Source: a virus | DNA length: 31,858 nucleotides | IMG/VR virus record: IMGVR_UViG_3300046506_000310 | Coordinates: 1 to 31,858 of that record | Reading direction: 5' to 3' (one strand) | Shown: one piece after another, positions 6,649-13,823 of the stretch | How positions within the stretch are numbered: position 1 is the first letter of the stretch | How the letters are laid out: the number at the start of each line of letters is the position of its first letter | Program-made: the position numbers and the translations under genes | The notes under the pieces: model-generated | Told to the model about the DNA's origin: nothing | Seen by the model: the letters and a program-made list of their open reading frames with translations, nothing else | The model's database searches: none

Positions 6649-6828
6649 TCCACTTCCGATACACGCCCTACTGACAGGCTGCGTGAGCGGGCCGACAGGC
6701 AGGTCCGCGACGTGCCCTCTTTGGAGTGAATGCGCTGCTCCGTCCGCCCGGCGGCGGCAGGGTGTGTGCGTCGATCACGGTCATGTCGGGGCCGTGTGTG
6801 TTGATCGCGGTCATGTCGGGAGGCCGGG
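6649..6828. repeat. Spacer between hydrolase and istA with two tandem 28-29-bp repeats
   Basis: No gene. Two direct repeats sharing GATC(A/G)CGGTCATGTCGGG lie at 6762-6790 and 6793-6820, ending just before the ribosome site of istA. Such repeats at the edge of istA resemble transposase-binding sites at the left end of a shorter IS21 element. No inverted counterpart was found after istB, so they may be a relic of an earlier end or an operator for istA. Confidence 0.5.
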
Positions 6829-8466
6829 GTGAGTTTGTCGCGCGCTGAGCTGTTCGCAGCGATTCGGAGGGACAAGCGTCTCGATCCGGAGACGTCGCAG
6901 CGGGTTCTGTCGGAGAAGTACGGGGTGCACCGGCGGACGGTGCGCCAGGCGTTGACCTCGGCGGTTCCGCCGCCGAGGAAGAAACCGGTGCCGCGGATGT
7001 CGGTTCTGGACCCGGCCAAGGGCTGGATCGACGCGATGTTGCGGGAGGACCTCACCGCGCCGCGCAAGCAGAAGCACACCGCCCGGCGGATCTGGCAGCG
7101 TCTCGCGCAGGAGTACGGCTTTGACCAGGCGTCGTACTCCACGGTCTGCGACTACGTCGTGGTCCGGCGCAAGGAGATCGAGGCGGAGGCCCGGGAGGGG
7201 CACCGGCACATGGATGGGATGGTTCCGCAGGTGCATCTTCCCGGTGAGGAAGCGGAAGTCGACTTCGCGGACGTGTGGGTCCGTCTGGCCGGTGAGGTGG
7301 TCAAGTGCCACCTGTTCACGCTGCGGCTGTCGTACTCGGGCAAGGCCGTTCACCGTGTCTATGCCTCGCAGGCCCAGGAGTCCTTCATGGAGGGGCATGT
7401 CGAGGCGTTCAACGTCCTGGGCGGGGTGCCGACCCGGCACATCCGTTACGACAACCTGAAACCGGCGGTCAACCGAATCTGCACAGGCCGCAGCCGGGTG
7501 GAATCGGAGCGGTGGCTCACCTTCCGCGCGCACTACGGCTTCGACGCCTTCTACTGCATCCCCGGCCAGGAGGGCGCCCACGAGAAGGGCGGAGTCGAGC
7601 ACGAGGGCGGACGGTTTCGGCGCACGCACCTGGTCCCGGTCCCGGAGGTCGCCTCGCTGGAAGAGCTGAACGAGAAGATCACCGGGATCGACGCGGCCGA
7701 GGACGCCCGGATCCTGCAGGGCAGGCTGACCACGATCGGCTTCAACTTCATCACCGAGACCGATCAGCTGGCGCCCCTGCCGTTCGAGGAGTTCGAGTGC
7801 GGCATCACCTTGACGCCAAAAGCCGACCGCACCAGCCGGATCACGGTCCGCCAGTGCCACTACTCGGTGCCTGCCCGCTTCATCGGGCAGAACGTGCGCG
7901 TGCTGCTGCGGGGCAATGAACTGCTGATCTTCGAACGGCGGAAGATCGTGGCCCGCCATCCGCGTCTGACCAGGCGGGGCGAGTTCCGCGACGAACTCGA
8001 TCACTACTTGGAGATCCTGCTGGCCAAGCCCGGCGCCATGGCCGGTTCGACCGCGCTGGCCACCGCCCGCCAGAACGGGTCGTTCACCGAGGTCCACGAG
8101 GCGTTCTGGGCCGCGGCCCGCACCGCCCATGGAGACGCGGCCGGGACCAGGGCCCTGATCGAGGTCCTGCTGCTGCACCGGCGCATGCCGGCCGACACGG
8201 TCCAGCTGGGCATGGCGGCCGCGATCCGGGCGGGCGCCACGACCGCGGACGTGGTGGCCGTCGAGGCCCGCAAGGCCGCAGCGCAGGCACCGGCCCCGGC
8301 CGAGGACCTGGAGGACGACAACGAACCGCCGCCGTGGGCCGAGCCCAGCGGGGTCGTGTCGCTGACCGCCCGCAGAGCCCAGCTGCCCGAGGACAAGCGC
8401 CCGCTGCCGACCGTGTCCCACTACGACCAGCTCCTGACCCGCCGCCAACCGAAAGGCACCGCATGA
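6829..8466 (+). CDS. istA: IS21-family transposase IstA
   Basis: A 545-aa DDE transposase. The N-terminal HTH (SRAELFAAIRRDKRLD, then SEKYGVHRRTVRQAL, about 3-41) binds the element ends. The rve-type catalytic core carries D145 in EAEVDFADVW, D208 in HIRYDNLKP and E257 in GGVEHEGGRF, at the spacing expected for IS21. The C-terminal half contains the beta-barrel-like segment after the core and a helical tail rich in Ala/Pro/Glu. Start: GTG at 6829 with GGGAGG upstream. The stop overlaps the istB start as ATGA, so the two are translated together. Length and all three catalytic residues are intact, suggesting an active element. A long minus-strand frame over the same region is a shadow. Confidence 0.95.
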   Translation: MSLSRAELFAAIRRDKRLDPETSQRVLSEKYGVHRRTVRQALTSAVPPPRKKPVPRMSVLDPAKGWIDAMLREDLTAPRKQKHTARRIWQRLAQEYGFDQASYSTVCDYVVVRRKEIEAEAREGHRHMDGMVPQVHLPGEEAEVDFADVWVRLAGEVVKCHLFTLRLSYSGKAVHRVYASQAQESFMEGHVEAFNVLGGVPTRHIRYDNLKPAVNRICTGRSRVESERWLTFRAHYGFDAFYCIPGQEGAHEKGGVEHEGGRFRRTHLVPVPEVASLEELNEKITGIDAAEDARILQGRLTTIGFNFITETDQLAPLPFEEFECGITLTPKADRTSRITVRQCHYSVPARFIGQNVRVLLRGNELLIFERRKIVARHPRLTRRGEFRDELDHYLEILLAKPGAMAGSTALATARQNGSFTEVHEAFWAAARTAHGDAAGTRALIEVLLLHRRMPADTVQLGMAAAIRAGATTADVVAVEARKAAAQAPAPAEDLEDDNEPPPWAEPSGVVSLTARRAQLPEDKRPLPTVSHYDQLLTRRQPKGTA

Positions 8467-9278
8467 GCACGACCGCCGCACCCACGCGCCAGCACGTTCC
8501 CCCGCCCCGCCGGGACGCCGGACCGGAGGAGGCCGTGGACACGGCCATCGATGAGGCATGCCGGAGCCTGCACCTGCCCACCATCCGCGGCCGGGTCGAG
8601 GAGATGGCCGCCGAGGCGATGCGCCAGCGGTCGAGCTACAAGGACTTCCTGGCGGACCTGCTGGAAGCCGAGTGCGCCGAACGCGAGGAACGACGCAAGC
8701 AACGGCTGGTCCGAGATGCCAGCTTCCCCCGCCCCAAGCGGCTGGAGGACTTCGACTTCACCGAGAACCCCAACGTCACCCCGGAGTTGGTGGGCACCCT
8801 TTCCGACCCGGCATGGGTGAAGGCCGGACAGCCGCTCTGCCTGATCGGTGACTCGGGCACCGGCAAGTCCCACCTGCTGATCGGCATCGGCACGGCCATC
8901 GCCGAAGCCGGACTGCGTGTCCGCTACACGACCACCGTGAACCTGGTCAACGAGCTGGCCGAGGCAGCCGACGAGAAGAAACTCGCCCGCACCATCGCCC
9001 GCTACGGACGCGTCGACCTTCTGTGTCTGGACGAGTTCGGCTACCTCGACCTGGACAAGGCAGGCGCGAAACTGCTGTTCCAGATCTTCACCGAACGGGA
9101 AGAACGACGCGCCATCGCGATCGCGTCGAACGCCCCGTTCTCCGAGTGGAAGCAGACCTTCACCGACCCCCGCCTCTGCACGGCGATCGTCGACCGCGTC
9201 ACCTTCAACGCGCACATCGTGGAGACCGGCACCGACTCCTACCGCTTCGCCCAGAGCCAGAAGAAACGACGCCGCTGA
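8463..9278 (+). CDS. istB: IS21-family ATP-binding helper protein IstB
   Basis: A 271-aa AAA+ ATPase related to DnaC/DnaA that selects target DNA and stimulates IstA. Visible motifs: IstB N-terminal helices (LHLPTIRGRVEEMAAEAMR), Walker A GDSGTGKS (129-136), Walker B LLCLDEFG with D190/E191, sensor-1-like IAIASNAPFSEW, and the arginine-rich end with AIVDRVTFNAHIVETGTDS. The ATG at 8463 shares ATGA with the istA stop. The protein ends in the usual basic tail. A few residues longer than many IstB proteins at the N-terminus, otherwise complete. Confidence 0.95.
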   Translation: MSTTAAPTRQHVPPPRRDAGPEEAVDTAIDEACRSLHLPTIRGRVEEMAAEAMRQRSSYKDFLADLLEAECAEREERRKQRLVRDASFPRPKRLEDFDFTENPNVTPELVGTLSDPAWVKAGQPLCLIGDSGTGKSHLLIGIGTAIAEAGLRVRYTTTVNLVNELAEAADEKKLARTIARYGRVDLLCLDEFGYLDLDKAGAKLLFQIFTEREERRAIAIASNAPFSEWKQTFTDPRLCTAIVDRVTFNAHIVETGTDSYRFAQSQKKRRR

Positions 9279-9657
9279 CAGCAACCGACAACTGCGGCCG
9301 GCCTCCCTCACGGGACGCCGGCCGCAGCCGCGTTGGGCCCGGCCGCCAAGTCCCAGTGCCGACCGGACCATCGCCCGTTCTCGTCCAGCCGCCACGGACA
9401 CTGGGCGGTCCGCGACGTGAGTCGAGTCGGGTCGGCAGCCTCCACGCACCTGTCGGGGGCACGCTGACGGAGGTCTGACCGAGACCCCAAAACTACCCCG
9501 CCGACCCCCCGTCCCGGCCAGTGGAACCACCCGATCGAAGTGGGGCCAAATCACCTTGCTACAGGGGCGCGAACACCCTCCTCGCACGCCCCCTCCAGCC
9601 CGCCCATGGAGCCAAAAGAACTCCGTGCAGTGGAGCCCAAAGAAGTGCTTACAGACA
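9279..9657. other. Right end of the IS21 element, non-coding
   Basis: About 380 bases without a supported gene between the istB stop and the right inverted end. It contains a hairpin terminator (9292-9327), a segment with CGGTCAGACC and TCCGTCAG repeats on the minus strand (about 9460-9480), and three inverted TGG(G/C)(C/T)CCA boxes ending at 9548, 9614 and 9639. The two outer boxes are 25 bp apart, matching the 25-26-bp spacing at the left end. Confidence 0.6.
9292..9327 (+). terminator. Terminator of the istAB operon
   Basis: A perfect 11-bp stem (CTGCGGCCGGC at 9292-9302 with GCCGGCCGCAG at 9317-9327) closes a 14-base loop 13 bases after the istB stop. It probably stops transposase transcripts before the interrupted host gene. 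Confidence 0.75.
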
Positions 9658-9698
9658 CGCTGCACGACGATCGGGGCGGGAAGGTCAACGGCGCTCAC
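9658..9698 (-). pseudogene. N-terminal part of the gene split by the IS21 element
   Basis: The GTG at 9698 overlaps the stop of the gene at 9695 (GTGA) and has GGGGGAG upstream. It encodes MSAVDLPAPIVVQR before the right end of the IS is met; the first 7 bases of this interval (9658-9664) are the duplicated target. In the present sequence translation would run on into the IS for hundreds of codons of non-family protein. Joined to 5470-5734 the frame is restored exactly (102 codons including stop), which supports the reconstruction. Confidence 0.85.
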
Positions 9699-10333
9699 TG
9701 CTGCTCCCCCGCGGTGTCGGCCTGCCGCGCCACGGCGGGCTGGGACACGGCGGCGGGCTTCGGTTCGGCGCGCGGGCTGTCAGCGCCGCGCTGCGGGAAG
9801 CAGACCGTGAACCCGCCGGGCACGTGCACCCACTTGTCGTGCGACGGACCGCCCATGTTCGGCGTGGACCGGTTCTCGACCTCTCGCCAGCAGTTGGCGC
9901 ACTCGATCTCGGCCTGCGTCTCGGGCTGCTGCGCCTCGTCGGCCATGCGGCGGCGCTCGTCCTCGGCGATCTGGTCGGCCATGCGACGGAGTGTCTCGAT
10001 GGCCTCGGTCCAGGCGGCGGGTGCGGAGACCAGCGAGTCCAGCGGCCCGAGAGCGGCGAGGCCATTGGCGGCCTCCCGCAGCACGGCGGCCCGGTCGGCG
10101 GGCGCAGACGGTGCGACGGCGTCGGTCGCCCCGAGATCGGCGAGGCTGAACCGCTTCCGCACCGTGGTGATCCGGTCGAAGCGGATCTCAGCGATCGTCG
10201 AGATGGGCACGATCAACTCGGCGGCGGCCAGAACGTCGGGCACGGTGCGGTGGCCGGTGGACCAGTCGATCCAGCGGTCGGTGTCTTCGATCCGAACGAC
10301 GATGGTCCACGCAACGACGGTGGTCTCGGTCAT
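9695..10333 (-). CDS. Unknown protein with HNH-like cysteine pair in the C-terminal half
   Basis: A 212-aa protein from an ATG at 10333 (AAGGAG upstream). Residues 1-70 (MTETTVVAWTIVVRIEDTD, then VPDVLAAAELIVPISTIAEI) look like a small alpha-beta domain. A helical linker follows, then a cysteine pair in ECANCWREVENRS and a basic DKWVHVPGGFTVCF segment that could form a zinc knuckle. The last 35 residues are low-complexity. Its stop is coupled to the gene now broken by the IS21 element. I do not recognise the family. Confidence 0.7.
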   Translation of the reverse strand: MTETTVVAWTIVVRIEDTDRWIDWSTGHRTVPDVLAAAELIVPISTIAEIRFDRITTVRKRFSLADLGATDAVAPSAPADRAAVLREAANGLAALGPLDSLVSAPAAWTEAIETLRRMADQIAEDERRRMADEAQQPETQAEIECANCWREVENRSTPNMGGPSHDKWVHVPGGFTVCFPQRGADSPRAEPKPAAVSQPAVARQADTAGEQQ

Positions 10334-10372
10334 GGTGCTCCTTGATCGTGCGAGAGGATTGGGGGGCCGGCC

Positions 10373-10395
10373 GCCGCCTGCTACCGACAGGCGGC
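10373..10395 (-). terminator. Hairpin after the 10407-10637 gene
   Basis: An 8-bp perfect stem (GCCGCCTG at 10373-10380 with CAGGCGGC at 10388-10395, seven-base loop) starts 12 bases beyond the minus-strand stop at 10407. It separates this gene from the next unit. Confidence 0.6.
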
Positions 10396-10406
10396 GACCG
10401 GTGCTG

Positions 10407-10637
10407 CTACTCCGCGGCGAGGAACTCACGGAGCGCCTCGTCACCGCGGCCGGATACGGCGTCCCGCTTTGCAAGCTGGCCGATCAGGAAGCGGCGCTGG
10501 AACTGCAGGCGGCGGACTTCGTCGACGAGGATCGTGACGACGGCGGGATCGACCTTGATGCCGTCGTGGTCGGCGGTGATGGCGAGTTCGGCGTAGCTGT
10601 CGAGCTGCTGCTCGGTGAGGGGCTTCTGGTCGGTCAT
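10407..10637 (-). CDS. Small acidic helical protein, unknown
   Basis: A 76-aa protein starting MTDQKPLTEQQLDSYAEL at the ATG 10637, with AAGGAA upstream. It continues through a predicted long helix (PAVVTILVDEVRRLQFQRRF) to an acidic end. Short proteins opening 'LTEQQLDxYAELxxxA' with a following EVRRL helix occur widely in Streptomyces phages and may act as small scaffold or regulatory subunits. Function unknown. Confidence 0.75.
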   Translation of the reverse strand: MTDQKPLTEQQLDSYAELAITADHDGIKVDPAVVTILVDEVRRLQFQRRFLIGQLAKRDAVSGRGDEALREFLAAE

Positions 10638-10691
10638 GGGGTTCCTTGTCTGGTGGGCGGTTCGCTGGGGTTTGTGCCTACTGCGGGCGGG

Positions 10692-11300
10692 TTACGGGGT
10701 GGGGACGAGGGCGGTGCCATTGGCGAGCTTCAGCAGCGGAGCTGCATGGCAGTGGTCCGGCTCACCCTCGGCGGGGAAATCCCATGCGAGGTAAGCGGCC
10801 ATTGCGGCTCCGAGTTCACGCCCGACTTCGATGAGGTTCGGCCAGTCCATCGGCTTGGCTTCCACGCGGCCGAGGAGCACGTTGCACCGATTGCAGAGGC
10901 CGCCGCGGACTGCACCAGTGGCATGGTCGTGATCCACCACAAGCGGCTTGGCCTGGTCGCAGATCACGCAGCGGCGCCCCTGACTGGCGAACATCTCGGC
11001 TACTTGCTCGGGCGTCAGGTCGTACTTGTACTTGAGCCGCTTGCGCTGCTCGGTGACGCGGGCCGCGGTCGGATTCTGCTTGCGCCAGCAACTCAACCGC
11101 GCATTGCGACGGCTGCGATCAGCAGTGCCGTAGTCGCGGCTCGCCGCGTTCCGGCAGCCACGGCATTGCGAGTAGTAGCGCCACCCGTTGATGGGCTGCT
11201 TGGGATCGTCGCGCTTACCGAAGTCGGCGACGGGCTTAGTGATCTTGCATTTCGTGCACGTCCGCTCAGTCAAGGCGGCGTAGTCGATGGGCCTAACCAT
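10692..11300 (-). CDS. HNH endonuclease, recombination endonuclease VII-like
   Basis: A 202-aa protein with two zinc modules. The N-terminal one has CTKCKITKPVADFGKR (C15/C18) and C46/C49 (SQCRGCRNAASRDY), typical of phage 'HNH' proteins. The catalytic endonuclease VII core follows: RRCVICDQ (C111/C114), DHDH at 123-126 and LCNRCN (C136/C139/N140). Basic stretches between them fit DNA binding. The ATG at 11300 overlaps the end of the DUF4326 gene by eight bases. A longer frame extends upstream but only as a low-complexity shadow. It shares its core with 383-964; roles could be Holliday-junction processing, packaging-related nicking or homing. Confidence 0.85.
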   Translation of the reverse strand: MVRPIDYAALTERTCTKCKITKPVADFGKRDDPKQPINGWRYYSQCRGCRNAASRDYGTADRSRRNARLSCWRKQNPTAARVTEQRKRLKYKYDLTPEQVAEMFASQGRRCVICDQAKPLVVDHDHATGAVRGGLCNRCNVLLGRVEAKPMDWPNLIEVGRELGAAMAAYLAWDFPAEGEPDHCHAAPLLKLANGTALVPTP

Positions 11301-11799
11301 TGGCGATCTCCAAAAGCACGTCGGCGTGGCAGGGTTCCGTGGTCTTGCACCAGCACGTGAGATCACGGCCGTACAGGAGTTGGCGGGCGAGGGCACGGAG
11401 CGGCTCCTGCTCGGGCTCGCGGATCCAGCGGGCGTACCGGTCGGCGGCTTCGGCGCGGGCGTCGGCGATGTCGTCCCAGCGGCCGAGCTTCCGGCCCTTG
11501 TACTCGACGGCCCACATGTCCAGGAGGCCACCTCGCTGGGATGCTGCCGGGGCCAGTGCGAACGGGTTGGCGAAGCGGCTGGGCCTGCTGACGATGACGC
11601 AGTTGTCGGGCTTGCGCCAGCCGGGGATGCGCTTGCGTTGGATGCGGATGGGTCCGCCGTTGGCTTCGCGGCGAGCGCGTTGTTCGGCTCGGAGTTCGAT
11701 GGCGGCAAGGCAGGTGCAGCCGCAATCGCATCCGTTCGGGCAGATGCAGCGGCACCGGGTGGCGGTGGCCGTGGGCTGGTCGGTGTGCTGGATGGTCAT
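11293..11799 (-). CDS. DUF4326 domain protein
   Basis: A 168-aa protein from the ATG 11799 (GGAGAAA upstream). The N-terminal 40 residues are cysteine-rich (CRCICPNGCDCGCTCLAA). The rest fits DUF4326: KRIPGWRKPDNCVIVSRPS, RFANPFAL, a helical middle, and the closing LTCWCKTTEPCHADVLLEI. DUF4326 is common in phages and mobile elements; its conserved CWC-x4-CH end suggests metal binding, but no activity is known to me. An upstream in-frame ATG at 11898 would add a segment without a ribosome site. First gene of a short unit with the HNH gene downstream. Confidence 0.85.
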   Translation of the reverse strand: MTIQHTDQPTATATRCRCICPNGCDCGCTCLAAIELRAEQRARREANGGPIRIQRKRIPGWRKPDNCVIVSRPSRFANPFALAPAASQRGGLLDMWAVEYKGRKLGRWDDIADARAEAADRYARWIREPEQEPLRALARQLLYGRDLTCWCKTTEPCHADVLLEIANG

Positions 11800-11878
11800 C
11801 GGGTTTCTCCTGTCGGTGAGTTGGTTTGTCCAGGTTTCGCATCCCGCCCACACCGGGCTGGTGTGCGCCGTTTCCCCG

Positions 11879-11893
11879 GCCCGAGGGTCGGGC
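11879..11893 (-). terminator. Hairpin ending the replication operon
   Basis: GCCCGA (11879-11884) pairs with TCGGGC (11888-11893), flanked by further possible GCC/GGC pairing. It lies 18 bases beyond the stop at 11912, between the replication unit and the DUF4326 unit. Short, so only moderately convincing. Confidence 0.45.
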
Positions 11894-11911
11894 GGCAAAC
11901 AACGGGCGAGG

Positions 11912-12157
11912 TCACGCGGCTGCGGTCGGCCGGTGTTTGGCGGGCAGGTCGGCGTCGCAGTAGAAGCCGATGGTCAGGTGCATGCCGTGGTCCTCGACGA
12001 CCTTCCACACGGCTGCGGCCGTGCAGGGCGGCCGACCAGCGTTGTCGGGGATGTGGTTGCTGGTGCAGTCCGCCAGGTCGGTGAAGTCGGGCAGCACCCA
12101 GCCGGCGTCGTTGCGGCTGCGGAACACGCGGACGACGGGCTTGCGGCGGCGCGTCAT
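11912..12157 (-). CDS. Small basic protein, last gene of the replication operon
   Basis: An 81-aa protein from the ATG 12157, which overlaps the upstream stop (ATGA); AAGGGGAAG precedes it. It reads MTRRRKPVVRVFRSRNDAGW, then a conserved-looking LPDFTDLADCTSNH, AVWKVVEDHGMHLTIGFYCD and an alanine tail. Strand-rich and compact, with two cysteines and histidines that could bind zinc. Family unknown; its place after dnaB suggests a replication-linked accessory. Confidence 0.7.
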   Translation of the reverse strand: MTRRRKPVVRVFRSRNDAGWVLPDFTDLADCTSNHIPDNAGRPPCTAAAVWKVVEDHGMHLTIGFYCDADLPAKHRPTAAA

Positions 12158-12441
12158 GCGGCTTCCCCTTCGGCGCGCTCGTGCGGTCGGGGCAGGGCGA
12201 CGACGGCGGCTTGCTCGCACTGCGGGCAGGTGCAGCGGCCGTGCGTCGGGGTGGGGCCGGTGGCGGTGGTGCCGATGGGCCAGCCGCCGGTGTGGGCGAT
12301 CCGGTAGCCGGGCTCGACGGGGGCCGCGGCGACCGGGGCCGGCTTCGGCGTGGCGGTGCGACCGGTGAGGAACTGGAAGTACTCGCGGAGGCTTCCGTCC
12401 GCCCGCATCGCGGCGATGTCTTCAAGAGTCGGCTCGGCCAT
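12154..12441 (-). CDS. Small zinc-knuckle-like protein after dnaB
   Basis: A 95-aa protein from an ATG at 12441 that overlaps the dnaB stop as TGATG. The start MAEPTLEDIAAMRADGSLRE forms a helix, followed by a proline-alanine linker and YRIAHTGGWPIGTTA, then GRCTCPQCEQAAVV, a CxCxxC cluster. It could recruit a partner to the helicase, but this is speculation from position. No family recognised. Confidence 0.7.
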   Translation of the reverse strand: MAEPTLEDIAAMRADGSLREYFQFLTGRTATPKPAPVAAAPVEPGYRIAHTGGWPIGTTATGPTPTHGRCTCPQCEQAAVVALPRPHERAEGEAA

Positions 12442-13823
12442 CAGGCGACCGCCATATCCACGAAGCGGGAGTAGTGACCTTGGAAGGCGACGGTGATCGT
12501 GGCGGTGGGCCCGCCGCGATGCTTGCCGACGATCAGGTCGGCCTCGCCGGCGCGCGGGGACTCCTTCTCGTAGGCGTCCTCGCGGTGCAGCAGGATCACC
12601 ATGTCGGCGTCCTGCTCGATGGCGCCGGATTCGCGGAGGTCGGACACCATGGGCTTCTTCTCGGTGCGCTGTTCGGGTCCGCGGTTGAGCTGGCACAGGA
12701 CGATGACGGTGATCCCGAAGTCCTTGGCGATCAGCTTGAGGTTGCGGGAGATCTCGGCGACGGCCTGCTGCCGGTTCTCCGTTCGCGGCGCCTGCATCAA
12801 CTGCAGGTAGTCGACGATCACCAGGCGGAGGCCTTTGGTGCGGACCAAGTTGCGGACCCGGCCGCGGAGGATGGGCAGAGACAGCAGGGGGGCGTCGTTG
12901 ATCCACAGCGGTGCGGCGGCGATGTCGGGGGCGCGGCGGGCGGCCCGCTTCATGTCGTCGTCGGTGGCGATGCCCTGCTTGAGGTGGTGGTGGGCGATGC
13001 GGGCTTCAGCGGACAGAATCCGGTCGGAGAGTTCCGCCTGCGACATTTCTAGCGACTCGAACAGCGTGGGGATCTTGCAGCAGATGGCTGCAGCTCGGGC
13101 GAAGTCCTGGGCGATCGTCGACTTGCCCATGGCGGGCCGGGCTCCGACGACGACGAGCTGGCCGGGCGCCCAGCCGCCGCAGAGCAGGCTGTCGAGGTCG
13201 ATGAAGCCGGTCGGTACGCGGTCTTCGTTGGTGGGCGGGGTGGTGGCGCGTTCGATGCTGTCGAGGAGGAGGTCGCCGATGACGGCGAGGTTGTTGTCGT
13301 CGGTGGGCCGGACGGCGCCGTCGAGGTCGGCCTGGATGGAGGCGACGTCGGCGTCTTCGTCGAAGGCCGGCGATCCGCCTTTGAGGATGGCGTCGTAGCC
13401 GAGGGCGACAACGCGTGCTGCGACCGCCTTCTTGGCGACGCGGGTGGCGTACCAGCTGGCGTTGCCGTAGTGGGCTTGGTGGCAGAGTTCCATCAGCTGA
13501 TCGGCGGCGGGGACACGGACGGGCATCGTGCCATCGGCGTGCCACGTTTCGAGCTGTCGATGGACTGCGAGGTGTTTGAGTTCGCCGTCGCGGAACTCGG
13601 TGCGGATCTTCTCGACGGCCCACCAGGTCCAGCGGAGCCAGTCGGTGGTGATGTCGGCGGGGTCGAATCCTTCTGCGCCGAGTTCGTCGACAGCGTTCGG
13701 CTGCATGATCGCGGTGGCGACGAGGACGTGTTCGGCTTCGAGGTCGCAGGGCCGAGACGGCGGGCGCGGGCCGGCGTCAATGGCCGCGTCGTCGGCAGCC
13801 CAAAGCTCGGTGTCGGTGGTCAC
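12441..13823 (-). CDS. dnaB: Replicative DNA helicase, DnaB family
   Basis: A 460-aa hexameric 5'-3' helicase that unwinds the fork. The N-terminal helical domain (about 25-150; CDLEAEHVLVATAIMQP) is followed by the RecA-like domain: Walker A GARPAMGKS (227-235), catalytic glutamate in FESLEMS, Walker B LVIVDYLQLM (334-343), LCQLNRGPE, DLRESGAIEQDADMV and the arginine-finger motif VGKHRGGPT (432-440). Length matches the family. The GTG at 13823 overlaps the methyltransferase stop (GTGA). The N-terminal linker lacks the usual long DnaG-binding extension, as in phage forms. Loaded presumably by the DnaC-like protein two genes upstream at the intragenic origin. Confidence 0.95.
   Translation of the reverse strand: MTTDTELWAADDAAIDAGPRPPSRPCDLEAEHVLVATAIMQPNAVDELGAEGFDPADITTDWLRWTWWAVEKIRTEFRDGELKHLAVHRQLETWHADGTMPVRVPAADQLMELCHQAHYGNASWYATRVAKKAVAARVVALGYDAILKGGSPAFDEDADVASIQADLDGAVRPTDDNNLAVIGDLLLDSIERATTPPTNEDRVPTGFIDLDSLLCGGWAPGQLVVVGARPAMGKSTIAQDFARAAAICCKIPTLFESLEMSQAELSDRILSAEARIAHHHLKQGIATDDDMKRAARRAPDIAAAPLWINDAPLLSLPILRGRVRNLVRTKGLRLVIVDYLQLMQAPRTENRQQAVAEISRNLKLIAKDFGITVIVLCQLNRGPEQRTEKKPMVSDLRESGAIEQDADMVILLHREDAYEKESPRAGEADLIVGKHRGGPTATITVAFQGHYSRFVDMAVA

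Larger units (their letters stand above)
5742..9657 (+). mobile_element. IS21-family element (3.9 kb) with an extra hydrolase gene
   Basis: The ends are 36-bp imperfect inverted repeats (5742-5777 and 9622-9657) identical at 32 positions, all differences being transitions. They begin TGTTTGTAAGCAC and TGTCTGTAAGCAC and are flanked by the 7-bp duplication CGCTGCA. Inside are further copies of a TGG(G/C)(C/T)CCA box in the same orientation at each end: left at 5760, 5785 and 5811; right (inverted) ending at 9639, 9614 and 9548. Multiple subterminal boxes are typical of IS21. Cargo: an alpha/beta hydrolase (5953-6648), the transposase IstA (6829-8466) and its ATPase helper IstB (8463-9278). At 3916 bp it is longer than the usual 2-2.5 kb because of the hydrolase segment and long right end. 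It interrupts a zinc-finger-like gene. Confidence 0.9.

Noticed and set aside
6811-8559. Long minus-strand open frame over the istA gene
   Set aside because: Arg/Gly/Leu-rich shadow of a well-supported transposase with all catalytic residues on the other strand.
8421-9698. Minus-strand frame from the split gene running on through istB
   Set aside because: Only its first 14 codons belong to a real gene (the interrupted one); the rest is antisense to istB with low-complexity composition.
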